Positions 50,090-59,970 of a DNA stretch of 64,000 nucleotides are shown piece by piece. The DNA is from Saprospiraceae bacterium (GTDB taxonomy: Bacteria; Bacteroidota; Bacteroidia; Chitinophagales; Saprospiraceae). The position numbers and the translations under genes are program-made. The DNA lies in NCBI GenBank assembly GCA_041392805.1, contig JAWKLJ010000002.1:2991001-3055000 (forward strand), read 5' to 3'. How positions within the stretch are numbered: position 1 is the first letter of the stretch; every line of letters starts with the position of its first letter. The notes under the pieces were generated by a model. It did no database searches, was not told the DNA's origin, and saw only the letters and a program-made list of their open reading frames with translations.

Positions 50090-51502
50090 ATGCTCCTATT
50101 AGATGCCGACTTTGCACTTTTCCTGGGCCGGTTTCATCCCTTAGTTGTTCACTTGCCTATTGGCTTTTTGGTTTTAGCCATATTAGTAGAATTATTTCTT
50201 GGTAAAAAACAGTCCGAAAAAGGTCCTGATATCGTCCGCTTTATATTGGGATGGAGTGTCATCGGTAGTGCTTTGGCTATTCTTTTTGGCTGGTTATTAG
50301 CTGGCCAGGGTGGATATGCAGGCAGTACTTTAGGATGGCACCGCTGGCTAGGGGTGTCCACAGGAGTAATAAGCCTGTTATTATGGTACGTCAAGGGGGG
50401 AAATTTGCCTGTCTTGGCCAAATGGTATCGCCCCATGCTTTGGGGCACGCTGGTTTTGGTAGCATTGACTGGACATTTAGGTGGAAACCTAACCCATGGT
50501 GCAGATTATTTAATCAAATATGCTCCAGGCCCAATTGCCAGCCTGTTAGGTGGAGGAGAAACAGGCACAGGGGGTACCATTAGTATCAGTGATCCGGATT
50601 CTGCGCTTGTGTATGATCAGGTGATTAAACCCCTTTTAGCAGAAAAATGTTTTTCCTGCCATAATGAGGATAAAACCAAAGGGGGATTAGTCATGAGTAC
50701 CGTGGAGGGGCTCCAAAAAGGTGGAACAAAAGGCCATACCCTGGTCGCTGGTCAACCCATGGAAAGCGAAATATGGAAACGCGTCACCCTCCCGCAAGAA
50801 AGCAAAAAATTTATGCCTCCCGATGGAAAGTCACCCCTGAATTATCAAGAAGTAAGATTATTAGAATGGTGGATTACGGAAGGGGCTAAATTCGACCAAA
50901 CGCTGGCTCAGGCAACACTGCCCGGATCTATAAAAAACATCCTGGAAACAGGTTATGGCATTAGTATGGTGAAAAAACCTTGGGTGGAACAAATCACAGT
51001 AGATCCTATTAGCACTAAAGTGCAGGAGGATTTGAAAGCTATTGGCTACCAGGTCCATCCTATTGCAGCCAATAACAACCTATTGGATATCAAATTAGAC
51101 AAACAATCAGAGGCACTGAATGAAAGCCAAATTAAACCCTTGCTAGGTGCTGAATCGCAAGTTACCTGGCTGGATTTAAGTGAACAGACTATAGGCGATG
51201 ACCTCTTGGCCATCATCGGTAAACTTCCTCATCTAACGCGTCTTCGCCTACAAAAAAGCCAGATCGCAGAAGAAGGGCTAAGTCATTTAACCCAACTAAG
51301 CCATTTGGAATCCCTCAATCTTTATGGTACAAATGTAACGGATAATGCTATTGAAAATATCGCAAAAATAAAATCCTTGAAAAGAGTCTATCTCTGGCAA
51401 ACTGGCGTCACCAATGAAGCAATAGAAGCGCTCAGTAAAAAAAGGCCAGATATGGAAGTCGTTGCCGGATTAACCTTTGCGCAAAACACAGATGAATCAT
51501 GA
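50090..51502 (+). CDS. DUF2231-like membrane protein with PSCyt1 heme domain and leucine-rich repeats
   Basis: A 470-aa three-part protein. Four membrane helices at the N-terminus (~10-145, with FHPLVVHLPIGFLVLAILVE) match DUF2231. A planctomycete-type cytochrome c domain follows (CFSCHNEDKTKGG, near residue 188; the methionine in KKFMPPDGKSPL is a likely second ligand). The last 100 residues hold LRRs (LTRLRLQKSQIAEEGLSHL). It is anchored in the inner membrane with the heme outside. Its stop overlaps the next gene's start (ATGA, 51499-51502). The set is one operon with a cytochrome/DUF1549 protein and a DUF1501 protein. Confidence 0.87.
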   Translation: MLLLDADFALFLGRFHPLVVHLPIGFLVLAILVELFLGKKQSEKGPDIVRFILGWSVIGSALAILFGWLLAGQGGYAGSTLGWHRWLGVSTGVISLLLWYVKGGNLPVLAKWYRPMLWGTLVLVALTGHLGGNLTHGADYLIKYAPGPIASLLGGGETGTGGTISISDPDSALVYDQVIKPLLAEKCFSCHNEDKTKGGLVMSTVEGLQKGGTKGHTLVAGQPMESEIWKRVTLPQESKKFMPPDGKSPLNYQEVRLLEWWITEGAKFDQTLAQATLPGSIKNILETGYGISMVKKPWVEQITVDPISTKVQEDLKAIGYQVHPIAANNNLLDIKLDKQSEALNESQIKPLLGAESQVTWLDLSEQTIGDDLLAIIGKLPHLTRLRLQKSQIAEEGLSHLTQLSHLESLNLYGTNVTDNAIENIAKIKSLKRVYLWQTGVTNEAIEALSKKRPDMEVVAGLTFAQNTDES

Positions 51503-54500
51503 GATGCCTTAGCCTATTCCTTGGAACAATTCTCTTTGGTTTATGTATAGGCTGCCAATCAAATACGCCAGAAGAAGTTCGCCTTGCGATGGCGGAGTTA
51601 CCGCAAGCCATCGACTTCAATATTCATGTAAAACCTATCCTGGCTGACCGATGTTTCTCTTGCCATGGCCCGGATGAGAAGGCGCGAAAAGCCGGACTTC
51701 GCCTTGATTTGGAAGCGAATGCCTTTGCCTTATTGGAAAGCAAAAAAACTGCTTTTTCCAAGCATAGCGTCCAAAAAAGTGAAGCCATTCAGCGCATTCT
51801 TTCGGAAGACGAGGAATTCAAAATGCCGCCCTCCGAATCTAATCTGCTACTAAGTGCCGCAGAAAAGGCCACTCTTTTAAAATGGGTAGAACAAGGTGCG
51901 GAATGGAAAAATCACTGGTCTTTTATTCCACCAGAAAAACCTGCTGTTCCTCTAATCGCCAATAAGGATTGGATACAGCTTAATCCAATCGATAACTTTA
52001 TTCAAAAACAATTAGAAAGTAGCTCCTTCTCTCCCAACACACCTGCTGATAGAGAAAAACTGCTTCGACGCGTCAGTATTGATCTGACAGGCTTGCCGCC
52101 GACCATCGAAGAGATGGACGCCTTCCTAGCAGACCAATCGCCCAATGCCTATGAGAAAGTGGTCGATCGCCTACTGAATAGTGTTTCCTATGCCGAGCGT
52201 ATGGCTATGAATTGGCTTGACCTGGCTCGATATGCTGACTCACATGGTTTACATGCAGATGGCTGGCGCTATATGCATCCCTGGCGCGATTGGGTCATTG
52301 AGGCTTTTAATAAAAATATGCCCTATGACCAGTTTGTGACCTGGCAATTAGCGGGAGATATGATGCCCAATGCTAGCCGTGAGCAAAAATTGGCCACCGC
52401 TTTTCACCGCAATCATCCGATGACCGCAGAAGGAGGAGCCATTGACGAGGAATTTAGATTGGAATATGTTTTTGATCGAACCAATACAACTGCCACCGCC
52501 ATCCTTGGTCTTACCATGGAGTGTGCCCGATGCCATGACCATAAATTTGATCCCATTTCCCAAGAAGAATATTACCAACTCTCTGCTTTTTTCAATAATG
52601 TAAAAGAGGTAGGGATGACTGGCGACGATGGCAACTATGGCCCGGCCCTATTACTCCCATCACCAGCTTCGGAAAAAGCATTGGAGGACATCAAAGCCTT
52701 TATCCAAGAAAAAAGTGAGGCCATGGCCGTCATCGAAGCTAAATGGGTAAACAAAGCGGCCAACCTTCCCTCTCCACAGGCCACCAAGCCAGATGGAGCA
52801 GCCATTTATCTGCCCATCGAAAACAAACAGGCTCGTCCTGCCAGTAAACGAGGCGGCTTTTATCTCGATGGCCATAAGGGGACTAAAATTGCAGAAAGCG
52901 CTGAAATGATCCAGGATCAAGTCCGGGGAGGAATGGTTTTATCTATTGATGATGAATTCGATGAGTTTTATATTGAAAAAGTAGGTTTGTTTGACGTACA
53001 CGAACCTTTCTCAGCAAGTACCTGGATCAATACCAGACAAGCAGACCCGGCCAAGACCCAGGTTATCATGGGAACGGCCGGCAATAAAAATAATTTTTGG
53101 CGAGGTTGGGATTTTTTCTTGAACGAACAAAATCAGCTTTCCATTCGCCTCATCCACAGTCTACCACATAACTACATTCAAATTACAACAGAAGAAAGCA
53201 TTCCTATTCAAACGTGGAAGCAGGTAGCCTTCACCTATGATGGTTCGAGTGATGCTAAAGGATTGCACCTCTACATCAATGGAATACAAGCAGTTACACG
53301 TATTGAATACAACCGACTTTACAAGAACATCCTTCCAGTGGCCTCTGGTAATCATCAATTGACAGAGACGCCCATTCGCTTAGGCAAAAGTGGGCGGGCA
53401 TTTACAGGCGAAAGTGGTGTTTTTATAGGTTTGTTGGATGAAGTAAATCTTTTTCGCAAACAGCTGAGCCCCTTGGAAGTGGCTTATTTAGCAGGAGAAG
53501 TTAAGGAGGAGGTACCAAAAGATCTCCTCGCTGAACACCTCGCACTTAAGGATCCTGCGTACAACAAGCTACAGCAAGAAAGAGCCATTTTGATCAAGCA
53601 GCAAATTGGAATATTGGATACGATTCCAGAAGTCATGGTCATGGAGGAAATGCCTACCCCACGGGTCGCTCATGTCTTAAACCGAGGACAATATGATGCA
53701 CCTACCAAAGCGGTAAGCCCTGCAACTCCCTCTGCTATCCTTGACTTTCCAGCCGACTTGCCCAAAAATAGATTGGGTCTTGCCCAGTGGTTGTTCATGA
53801 AAGAAAACCCATTAACTGCCAGGGTGGCGGTCAATCGATACTGGCAACTTTTTTTTGGTAAAGGCCTGGTAAGAACGCCTCAGGATTTTGGCAACCAAGG
53901 AGAACTACCCAGCCACCCGGAATTATTGGATTGGTTGGCTGTAACTTTCATGGAGTCTGGTTGGGATATAAAAGCCCTCAACCGGGGCATCGTGCTGTCA
54001 GCAACCTATCGACAATCTTCGGTTGCAAGCAAGGAGTTGCGCGACAAAGACCCCTACAATCATCTCTTGGCACGTGGTCCTAGCCACCGCTGGCCAGCAG
54101 AAATAATCAGGGATAATGCATTAGCTGCCGCAGGCTTACTTCAGCATCGCATTGGAGGACCGAGCGTAAAACCCTATCAGCCAGAAGGACTTTGGATTGA
54201 TTTAGGCAATTTCTCTTATAAGCTTTTACACTATAAACAGGATAGCGGTGATGATCTCTATCGACGATCCATGTATACCTTTATTCGCCGAACCTCCCCT
54301 CCCCCGGCCATGACTATTTTTGATGCTCCGAGCCGGGAAGTTTGTACGGTGCAAAGGGAAGTCACCAATACGCCCCTCCAAGCCCTGGTTTTACTCAATG
54401 ATCCCACCTACGTGGAGGCTGCTCGCGTGATGGCGGAACGTATGCAGCGGGAAGGTGGAAATCAATTAAAAGACCAACTCTTATTCGCCTTTAGGTTATT

Positions 54501-54717
54501 TACGAGTCGTAAGCCTTCGGACGAAGAACTTGGTGTTTTAATCGATTTATACCAAAAGGAAAAAACGCGATTCACCCAAGCCCCTACCCAGGCAAAAGAA
54601 GCCCTTAGCGTCGGAGAATACCCCATTGATCCTTCCTTTGACCCTATTGAAACGGCCGCCTTGACGATGGTAAATAGTGTTGTGATTAATTACGATGAGT
54701 TTTACATGAAGCGGTGA
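51499..54717 (+). CDS. PSCyt1-DUF1549-LamG-DUF1553 cytochrome lipoprotein (1072 aa)
   Basis: A lipoprotein signal with LCIGC (C19) is followed by a PSCyt1 heme site (CFSCHGPDEKARKAG, near 54). DUF1549 comes next (~165-380), with a second heme-like motif CARCHDHKFDP. A LamG/concanavalin-like domain is in the middle (~430-650, with RGGMVLSIDDEFDEF), and DUF1553 is at the C-terminus (~740-1040, RVAVNRYWQLFFGKGLVRTP). This architecture is abundant in Planctomycetes and linked to breakdown of complex polysaccharides. It is preceded by a four-base overlap with the DUF2231 protein and followed after 34 bases by the DUF1501 gene. Confidence 0.9.
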   Translation: MRCLSLFLGTILFGLCIGCQSNTPEEVRLAMAELPQAIDFNIHVKPILADRCFSCHGPDEKARKAGLRLDLEANAFALLESKKTAFSKHSVQKSEAIQRILSEDEEFKMPPSESNLLLSAAEKATLLKWVEQGAEWKNHWSFIPPEKPAVPLIANKDWIQLNPIDNFIQKQLESSSFSPNTPADREKLLRRVSIDLTGLPPTIEEMDAFLADQSPNAYEKVVDRLLNSVSYAERMAMNWLDLARYADSHGLHADGWRYMHPWRDWVIEAFNKNMPYDQFVTWQLAGDMMPNASREQKLATAFHRNHPMTAEGGAIDEEFRLEYVFDRTNTTATAILGLTMECARCHDHKFDPISQEEYYQLSAFFNNVKEVGMTGDDGNYGPALLLPSPASEKALEDIKAFIQEKSEAMAVIEAKWVNKAANLPSPQATKPDGAAIYLPIENKQARPASKRGGFYLDGHKGTKIAESAEMIQDQVRGGMVLSIDDEFDEFYIEKVGLFDVHEPFSASTWINTRQADPAKTQVIMGTAGNKNNFWRGWDFFLNEQNQLSIRLIHSLPHNYIQITTEESIPIQTWKQVAFTYDGSSDAKGLHLYINGIQAVTRIEYNRLYKNILPVASGNHQLTETPIRLGKSGRAFTGESGVFIGLLDEVNLFRKQLSPLEVAYLAGEVKEEVPKDLLAEHLALKDPAYNKLQQERAILIKQQIGILDTIPEVMVMEEMPTPRVAHVLNRGQYDAPTKAVSPATPSAILDFPADLPKNRLGLAQWLFMKENPLTARVAVNRYWQLFFGKGLVRTPQDFGNQGELPSHPELLDWLAVTFMESGWDIKALNRGIVLSATYRQSSVASKELRDKDPYNHLLARGPSHRWPAEIIRDNALAAAGLLQHRIGGPSVKPYQPEGLWIDLGNFSYKLLHYKQDSGDDLYRRSMYTFIRRTSPPPAMTIFDAPSREVCTVQREVTNTPLQALVLLNDPTYVEAARVMAERMQREGGNQLKDQLLFAFRLFTSRKPSDEELGVLIDLYQKEKTRFTQAPTQAKEALSVGEYPIDPSFDPIETAALTMVNSVVINYDEFYMKR

Positions 54718-54751
54718 CCCATTCTCTCAAGTATGCCTTAAAATATATCAT

Positions 54752-56206
54752 ATGAGTAGTTGCAAACAATACCAGGACCTTCTAACCAGGAGGGATTTTT
54801 TGGCTAAATCGGCGATGGGTCTAGGTGCTATGGCACTTAGTTCTCTCATAAATCCATTGAACGCTAACCTCCCTATGGCTAACTTAGGCCCTGGCGGAGG
54901 CATCTTGGGGCAGCCACACTTTGCTCCTAAAGCTAAACGGATCATCTATATGTTCCAGAGTGGAGCACCTTCTCAGATTGATTTATTCGATCCGAAGCCC
55001 CTATTAATTAAAAGAAATGGCGAAGAGATTCCTGCAAGTGTGCGGGGTGATCAGCGCCTGACGGGCATGACAGCCGGGCAAACGTCCTTCCCTTTGGCCG
55101 GTTCTGTTTTTGATTTCAAGCAGCATGGAAAGAGTGGGGCTTGGGTGAGTGAATTGATGCCTCATACCGCCAAAATAGCAGATGAATTGTGTTTTGTAAA
55201 ATCCATGTTTACAGAAGCGATCAATCACGACCCTGCTGTTACTTTTATCCAAACGGGGTCGCAACAGCCAGGGCGCCCCTCGATCGGCGCCTGGCTCAGC
55301 TATGGCCTTGGCTCTGATAATGAGAACCTCCCCTCTTTTGTCGTACTGATAACAAAAGGCAAAAATGGGCAACCGCTCTATTCCCGTTCCTGGGGTAGTG
55401 GCTTTTTACCTGCGCAACATCAAGGTGTTCAATTCCGGGCAGGCAAAGACCCTGTCCTTTACCTTAATAACCCCGAGGGTGTCAGTGCCCTCGATAGACG
55501 ACGCCAGCTCGACCATCTTAAACAATTACAGGAATTACAGATGGCGCAGGTCAAGGACCCTGAGATTGAGGCCAGGATTGCGCAGTATGAAATGGCTTTT
55601 CGCATGCAAAGCTCCGTGCCCGATGTCGTTGATCTTTCTGATGAACCTGATCACATCTTTGATATGTATGGCGAAGATAGCCGCAAACCGGGCACTTATG
55701 CAGCCAATTGCTTGCTCGCCCGCCGGCTGGCCGAAAAGGGCGTCAAGTTTATCCAATTGTTCCACCAGGGTTGGGATCAACACGGCAACCTCCCCAATGC
55801 CATAAAAGTACAGGCCAAAGAAACTGACCAAGCTTCGGCCGCGCTGATCCTAGACCTTAAGCAAAGGGGGATGCTCGATGACACCCTTGTGATCTGGGGT
55901 GGAGAATTTGGCCGCACGAGTTATTCCCAAGGCAAATTGACCATTGATAACTATGGTCGCGACCACCATCCGCGTTGTTTCACCAACTGGATGGCCGGAG
56001 CGGGCGTCAAACCTGGCTTTAGCTACGGAGCCACCGATGATTTTGGCTACAACATAACCCAAAACCCGGTTCACGTTCACGATTTCCAAGCCACTATGTT
56101 GCATCTTCTGGGCATAGATCATGAAAGGTTGACCTTTAAATTCCAGGGCAGGCGATTCCGCTTGACAGATGTACATGGCCAGGTGGTTCGGGATTTACTG
56201 ACTTAG
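54752..56206 (+). CDS. DUF1501 (sulfatase-like) exported protein
   Basis: A 484-aa protein with a twin-arginine signal (TRRDFLAKSAMGLGAMALSSL, split here at the RR motif), so it is exported folded. DUF1501 has an alkaline-phosphatase/sulfatase-like fold. Visible blocks are FQSGAPSQIDLFDPKP, SWGSGFLPAQHQGVQF, FHQGWDQHGNLP, IWGGEFGRTSYSQG and GRDHHPRCFTNWMAGAGVK, the last with candidate metal ligands D and HH. The classic Cys/Ser-type sulfatase active site is not evident. The protein is the usual partner of DUF1549/DUF1553 proteins, and here it is the last gene of that operon. Confidence 0.88.
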   Translation: MSSCKQYQDLLTRRDFLAKSAMGLGAMALSSLINPLNANLPMANLGPGGGILGQPHFAPKAKRIIYMFQSGAPSQIDLFDPKPLLIKRNGEEIPASVRGDQRLTGMTAGQTSFPLAGSVFDFKQHGKSGAWVSELMPHTAKIADELCFVKSMFTEAINHDPAVTFIQTGSQQPGRPSIGAWLSYGLGSDNENLPSFVVLITKGKNGQPLYSRSWGSGFLPAQHQGVQFRAGKDPVLYLNNPEGVSALDRRRQLDHLKQLQELQMAQVKDPEIEARIAQYEMAFRMQSSVPDVVDLSDEPDHIFDMYGEDSRKPGTYAANCLLARRLAEKGVKFIQLFHQGWDQHGNLPNAIKVQAKETDQASAALILDLKQRGMLDDTLVIWGGEFGRTSYSQGKLTIDNYGRDHHPRCFTNWMAGAGVKPGFSYGATDDFGYNITQNPVHVHDFQATMLHLLGIDHERLTFKFQGRRFRLTDVHGQVVRDLLT

Positions 56207-56307
56207 AACAAGCGGAAGAGAGGAGTCAGATCACCGCGCTGACAGAAGGAACAAGGCAATTCTGCGACATTCATTGCTACCAAACGTCTGTCCTCTCTCT
56301 TCTTTTT

Positions 56308-57078
56308 CTAAAGGTCCATCTGCTCCAGAAATACACGAATAATATTACTTACCGTATCGGCATATTCTGGCAAAGCGGAAACACGCTTCCAATCTGGGTG
56401 CGCAATAAATTTCGCCCAGTTTTCATCTCTAGCTTCCAGGGAGTCAAAACAGATCATATAGGCCAAGGCTGGCATGTTAGGTCCACCCAAAATATGTCCA
56501 AAGAAAACAGGGTCAAGGCCGGTATCCAAAAAGATGGGTAACTCCTCTTTATCAAACATCATCACCTTGCGGCGTACCGCATCGTCATTGTGGCCTTCGT
56601 AAATCCTAAACTCAAAAAGTTTTCTTTCTTTGTTCGGTGCTTTCACTTGTGGCATTACCTTAAAAGCTTCCATCAGGTAAGTGTCATAGCGTGAATACAC
56701 TTTGCTGGACGGAGCTATCTTGTGATAATCCGCACTAGCCGTTTGATAAACTTCATCCGCTTGAATTTGAGCACGTACTTTCAACAGGTGGTCAAATGAA
56801 TCATATGCCATTAAAACATAGGTTTTATTAGGTTGGCTTTGGCTCATTTCTTTAAAGACCATTACATCTTTTACGCCAGCTCTATTCAAAGCGGGGATAA
56901 GTGCATCTTTTAAATAGGGGTTGAGGCGTCCACCTCCCCTGAAACTCAGGGTATAAACCCTCAGTTCTAAAACTTGCTGATCCACAAGGTTTGATTCTTT
57001 AACATTAGAAGCCATCATGGGCGAGGTAGCGGCAATCGCTCCAACGGCCGAAGCAGCAATAAATTTTCTTCTTTTCAT
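56308..57078 (-). CDS. NIPSNAP family exported protein
   Basis: A 256-aa protein from the Met at 57078, which begins a Tat-type signal (MKRRKFIAASAVGAIAATSP). An alternative Met nine residues upstream hides the RR motif slightly. Two ferredoxin-like NIPSNAP repeats follow: LELRVYTLSFRGGGRLNPYL (~35-130) and LFEFRIYEGHNDDAVRRKV (~155-250, ending near FIAHPDWKRVSALPEYAD). Function is unknown; the family is often next to sugar-degrading genes. It is convergent with the DUF1501 operon, with a gap of 100 bases. Confidence 0.85.
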   Translation of the reverse strand: MKRRKFIAASAVGAIAATSPMMASNVKESNLVDQQVLELRVYTLSFRGGGRLNPYLKDALIPALNRAGVKDVMVFKEMSQSQPNKTYVLMAYDSFDHLLKVRAQIQADEVYQTASADYHKIAPSSKVYSRYDTYLMEAFKVMPQVKAPNKERKLFEFRIYEGHNDDAVRRKVMMFDKEELPIFLDTGLDPVFFGHILGGPNMPALAYMICFDSLEARDENWAKFIAHPDWKRVSALPEYADTVSNIIRVFLEQMDL

Positions 57079-57177
57079 GTCTTGTTTTTCGTTTTCAATG
57101 ATCAACTCAAGAAAGCAAGATTTTTTTGCAATCTAAAATTGGAAATCAATTATCTTGAGCAAAACTAACCCAATAGT

Positions 57178-58395
57178 ATGAAAAGATTTGGTATTAATCA
57201 CCATTGGCTCATCCTTATCTCTTTTTTGGTAGCCATCCCAACCGGTCTCTTTTTTGGAAAACAGCTGCAATTTTTGGAATACATAGGAACAGCCTTCATT
57301 CAATTATTGAAAATGGTGATCGTTCCTTTGGTGACCTTTTCCATTATCAATGCCTTGGCGCGCTTTGAGCAAACAAAAGAACTTAGGCGAATCGGATGGA
57401 AAACCCTTGGGTACTTCATGATCAGTAGTTTGGTAGCAATTCTCGTTGGCCTGCTTCTATTCAATATCATCAATCCAGGGTTGGATGTCGATTTACCTGT
57501 AGGCACAGCAGAGGGACTTTCCCTTCAAATCAATCGCCCAGAAAGCCTGCTTGATATACTGGTCAATATCATACCAGCCAATCCGATCGAGGCCTTGGCG
57601 GAGATGAATATGTTGAGTATAATTTTCTTTTCTACCCTATTCGGAATTGCGCTCACCAAGATCAACCCCAAGATGAGGGAGCAATTTCTAGGTTTTTCTG
57701 AAAGTGCTTATGAAGTAATGATCGTGATTACCAATTGGGTCATTGCGCTCATTCCGATTGGTATTTTTGGCCTGATTATTAAAGCGATCAATCAAACCGA
57801 TATTTCTTTTTTCAAGTCTGTTTTTTGGTATATTGTTACCTTGGGTTTCGGTTTATTGCTCCTCTTTTTTGTAATCCAGCCTCTTTTCCTGTTCTTATTT
57901 ACCCGAAAAAATCCGATCGTACATTGCAGACAAATGGGAGATGCCATCATTACGGCTTTAGCCACCTCCTCTTCGCTGGCCACCCTGCCTGTGACTATGA
58001 AGTGTGTGGAACAAAATGCGGGTGTACCAAAAAAGATCACCAATTTTGTCGTCCCCTTAGGCGCTACCATCAACATGGATGCCAGTGCAATGTTTGAAGC
58101 CATCGCTGCCCTGTTCATTGCCCAGGTGCTGGGGTTCGAGCTTGGGATTGCCCAGCAATTTATTGTCATGATGACGGCCTTACTCGCTTCTATCGGTGCC
58201 GCAGGCGTGCCTTCAGCTGGCATAGTCGTCATTTTCATTGTCATTGAAGCCATCGGTATCAAGGGTTCTGCCGCTGATTTTATCATTGGCGTCATCTTGG
58301 CTGTTGATCGCCCCCTAGATATTATGCGGACAGTGATTAACATTTATGGTGATACGATTGCTGCCGTGGTCGTTTGGGAGAGTGAGAGGGAGTGA
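57178..58395 (+). CDS. DAACS dicarboxylate/amino acid:cation symporter
   Basis: A 405-aa inner-membrane transporter of the GltP/DctA family (PF00375). Eight helices and two re-entrant loops are expected. The hairpin loop serine-rich motif TALATSSSLATLPVTMKC (~260-277) and the substrate/Na+ site NMDASAMFEAIAALFIAQ (~299-316) are intact. The carboxylate-side GAAGVPSAGIVVIF and DRPLDIMRTVINIYGD segments are also present. Substrates are glutamate, aspartate or C4-dicarboxylates. Length fits the family. It is transcribed divergently from the NIPSNAP gene. A six-unit repeat array follows. Confidence 0.93.
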   Translation: MKRFGINHHWLILISFLVAIPTGLFFGKQLQFLEYIGTAFIQLLKMVIVPLVTFSIINALARFEQTKELRRIGWKTLGYFMISSLVAILVGLLLFNIINPGLDVDLPVGTAEGLSLQINRPESLLDILVNIIPANPIEALAEMNMLSIIFFSTLFGIALTKINPKMREQFLGFSESAYEVMIVITNWVIALIPIGIFGLIIKAINQTDISFFKSVFWYIVTLGFGLLLLFFVIQPLFLFLFTRKNPIVHCRQMGDAIITALATSSSLATLPVTMKCVEQNAGVPKKITNFVVPLGATINMDASAMFEAIAALFIAQVLGFELGIAQQFIVMMTALLASIGAAGVPSAGIVVIFIVIEAIGIKGSAADFIIGVILAVDRPLDIMRTVINIYGDTIAAVVVWESERE

Positions 58396-58400
58396 GGGTG

Positions 58401-59087
58401 TCGTAAGTCGAAAGTCGAGGGCGGAAAGCAGCAACAGACCAAGCAAACACCTAGTCATTTCCAATCCCATCGGGATTCAATATTGGTAGAGCCAGCATGA
58501 AGTCGTAAGTCGTAAGTCGAAAAGTCGTAAGTCGAGGGCGGAAAGCAGCAACAGACCAAGCAAACACCTAGTCATTTCCAATCCCATCGGGATTCAATAT
58601 TGGTAGAGCCAGCACGAAGCTGAAAGTCGAAAGTCGAGGGCGGAAAGCTGCAACAGACCAAACAAACACCTAGCCATTTCCAATCCCATCGGGATTAAAG
58701 ATTGGTAGAGCCAGCATGAAGTCGAAAGTCGGAAAGTCGTAAGTCGAAAGTCGAGGGCGGAAAGCAGCAACAGACCAAGCAAACACCTAGCCATTTCCAA
58801 TCCCATCGGGATTCAATATTGGTAGAGCCAGCACGAAGTCGTAAGTCGAAAAGTCGTAAGTCGTAAGTCGAGGGCGGAAAGCAGCAACAGACCAAGCAAA
58901 CCCCAAGCCATTTCCAATCCCATCGGGATTCAATATTGGTAGAGCCAGCATAAAGGTGAGAAGTCGTAAGTCGAGGGCGGAAAGCAGCAACAGACCAAGC
59001 AAACCCCAAGCCATTTCCAATCCCATCGGGATTCAACATTGGTAGAGCCAGCATGAAGGGAAGTCGAAAGTCGAAAGTCTCGTGGAA
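58401..59087. repeat. Six-unit tandem repeat array with GTCG(T/A)AA spacers
   Basis: Six ~85-base cores start near 58417, 58534, 58636, 58753, 58870 and 58973 (spacing 117, 102, 117, 117, 103). Each carries GAGGGCGGAAAGC, CCAATCCCATCGGGATT (a hairpin, AATCCC/GGGATT) and ATTGGTAGAGCCAGCA. Between cores lies a variable number of 7-base GTCGTAA/GTCGAAA motifs. A further stretch of these motifs ends the array. No gene is supported inside; the minus-strand frames are a by-product of spacings that are mostly multiples of three. The 59088-59205 remainder before yaaA shows nothing recognisable. Confidence 0.85.
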
Positions 59088-59205
59088 ATGGCGAGGGGTG
59101 AGTTGTAAGTCTTTTCATCGCATTTTGATTTTGATTGCCATTTCCATTTTGATTTTGATTCCACCCCCCACTGCCTTAACTTTGCGGAAAACCAATACAG
59201 CAGAT

Positions 59206-59970
59206 ATGATTGTTTTGTTATCGCCAGCCAAGACCTTAGACCTTGAACCAATTGCCCTAGAAACCTATTCCACACCAAGAATGATGGCTGACACTGAAGC
59301 CTTGATTGGTGTGTTGAAAAAGAAGTCAGCGAGGCAACTAAAGAAACTAATGAATGTAAGTGACCAAATCGCCAATCTGAATGTTGAACGTTTCCAGAAC
59401 TTTGAAACACCATTCACCCCTAAAAATGCCAAACCAGCAGTATTGGCGTTCAAAGGAGATGTTTATCTGGGTCTTGAGGCGGAAACCTTTTCGGAACCAG
59501 AGATGGCTTTTGCGCAACGACACCTTCGCATTTTATCAGGCTTGTATGGCTTGTTGAAACCCCTGGATTTGATGCAGGCTTATCGATTGGAGATGGGGAC
59601 TGTCCTAAAAAAAGGCCGCAAGAAAAACCTATATGAATTCTGGGATGGTAGGATTACGCAATTGATCAATGAAGATTTGATTGAAAATGGAGGAGATACG
59701 ATTATCAACCTTGCTTCTCAGGAATACTTTCATGCGGTAAAGCCAAGTTTATTACAAGGTCGTCTGATTACTATTCACTTTAAAGAATTTCGCGGTGATC
59801 AGTATAAAGTGATCTCTTTTAATGCTAAAAAGGCGCGGGGTCGTATGGCACATTTGATGGTAAAGGAGGGAATTACTGTTGCCGAAGCACTTAAAGAATT
59901 GGTGGCTAATGATTACTGCTATAATGAACAGCTGTCGAGCGAATCAGATTGGTTCTTTACAATTGATTGA
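59206..59970 (+). CDS. yaaA: YaaA family peroxide stress protein
   Basis: A 254-aa DUF328/UPF0246 protein. It opens MIVLLSPAKTLDLEP, the family's N-terminus, and includes LSGLYGLLKPLDLMQAYRLEMG (~110-131, split at the LYGLL core) and the C-terminal ARGRMAHLMVKEGI. E. coli YaaA limits Fe(II)-driven damage under peroxide stress and has a DNA-binding-like fold. I chose the ATG at 59206; a longer frame opening at 59053 comes out of the repeat array and adds a spurious hydrophobic start. The 3' end overlaps the convergent globin gene by 14 bases. Confidence 0.9.
   Translation: MIVLLSPAKTLDLEPIALETYSTPRMMADTEALIGVLKKKSARQLKKLMNVSDQIANLNVERFQNFETPFTPKNAKPAVLAFKGDVYLGLEAETFSEPEMAFAQRHLRILSGLYGLLKPLDLMQAYRLEMGTVLKKGRKKNLYEFWDGRITQLINEDLIENGGDTIINLASQEYFHAVKPSLLQGRLITIHFKEFRGDQYKVISFNAKKARGRMAHLMVKEGITVAEALKELVANDYCYNEQLSSESDWFFTID

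Noticed and set aside
58401..59087. CRISPR array in the tandem repeats
   Set aside because: The long cores are the repeated part and the short spacers are themselves repetitive heptamers, the reverse of a CRISPR layout.
59053..59205. N-terminal extension of YaaA
   Set aside because: The extra 51 residues come from the end of the repeat array; homologues begin at MIVLLSPAKTLD.
58594..59413. Overlapping minus-strand frames encoding repeated LNPDGIGNG and CLVCCCFPPS segments
   Set aside because: They are translations of the tandem DNA repeat; most unit spacings are multiples of three so frames stay open by chance. There is no start context, and the last spacing (103) breaks the frame.
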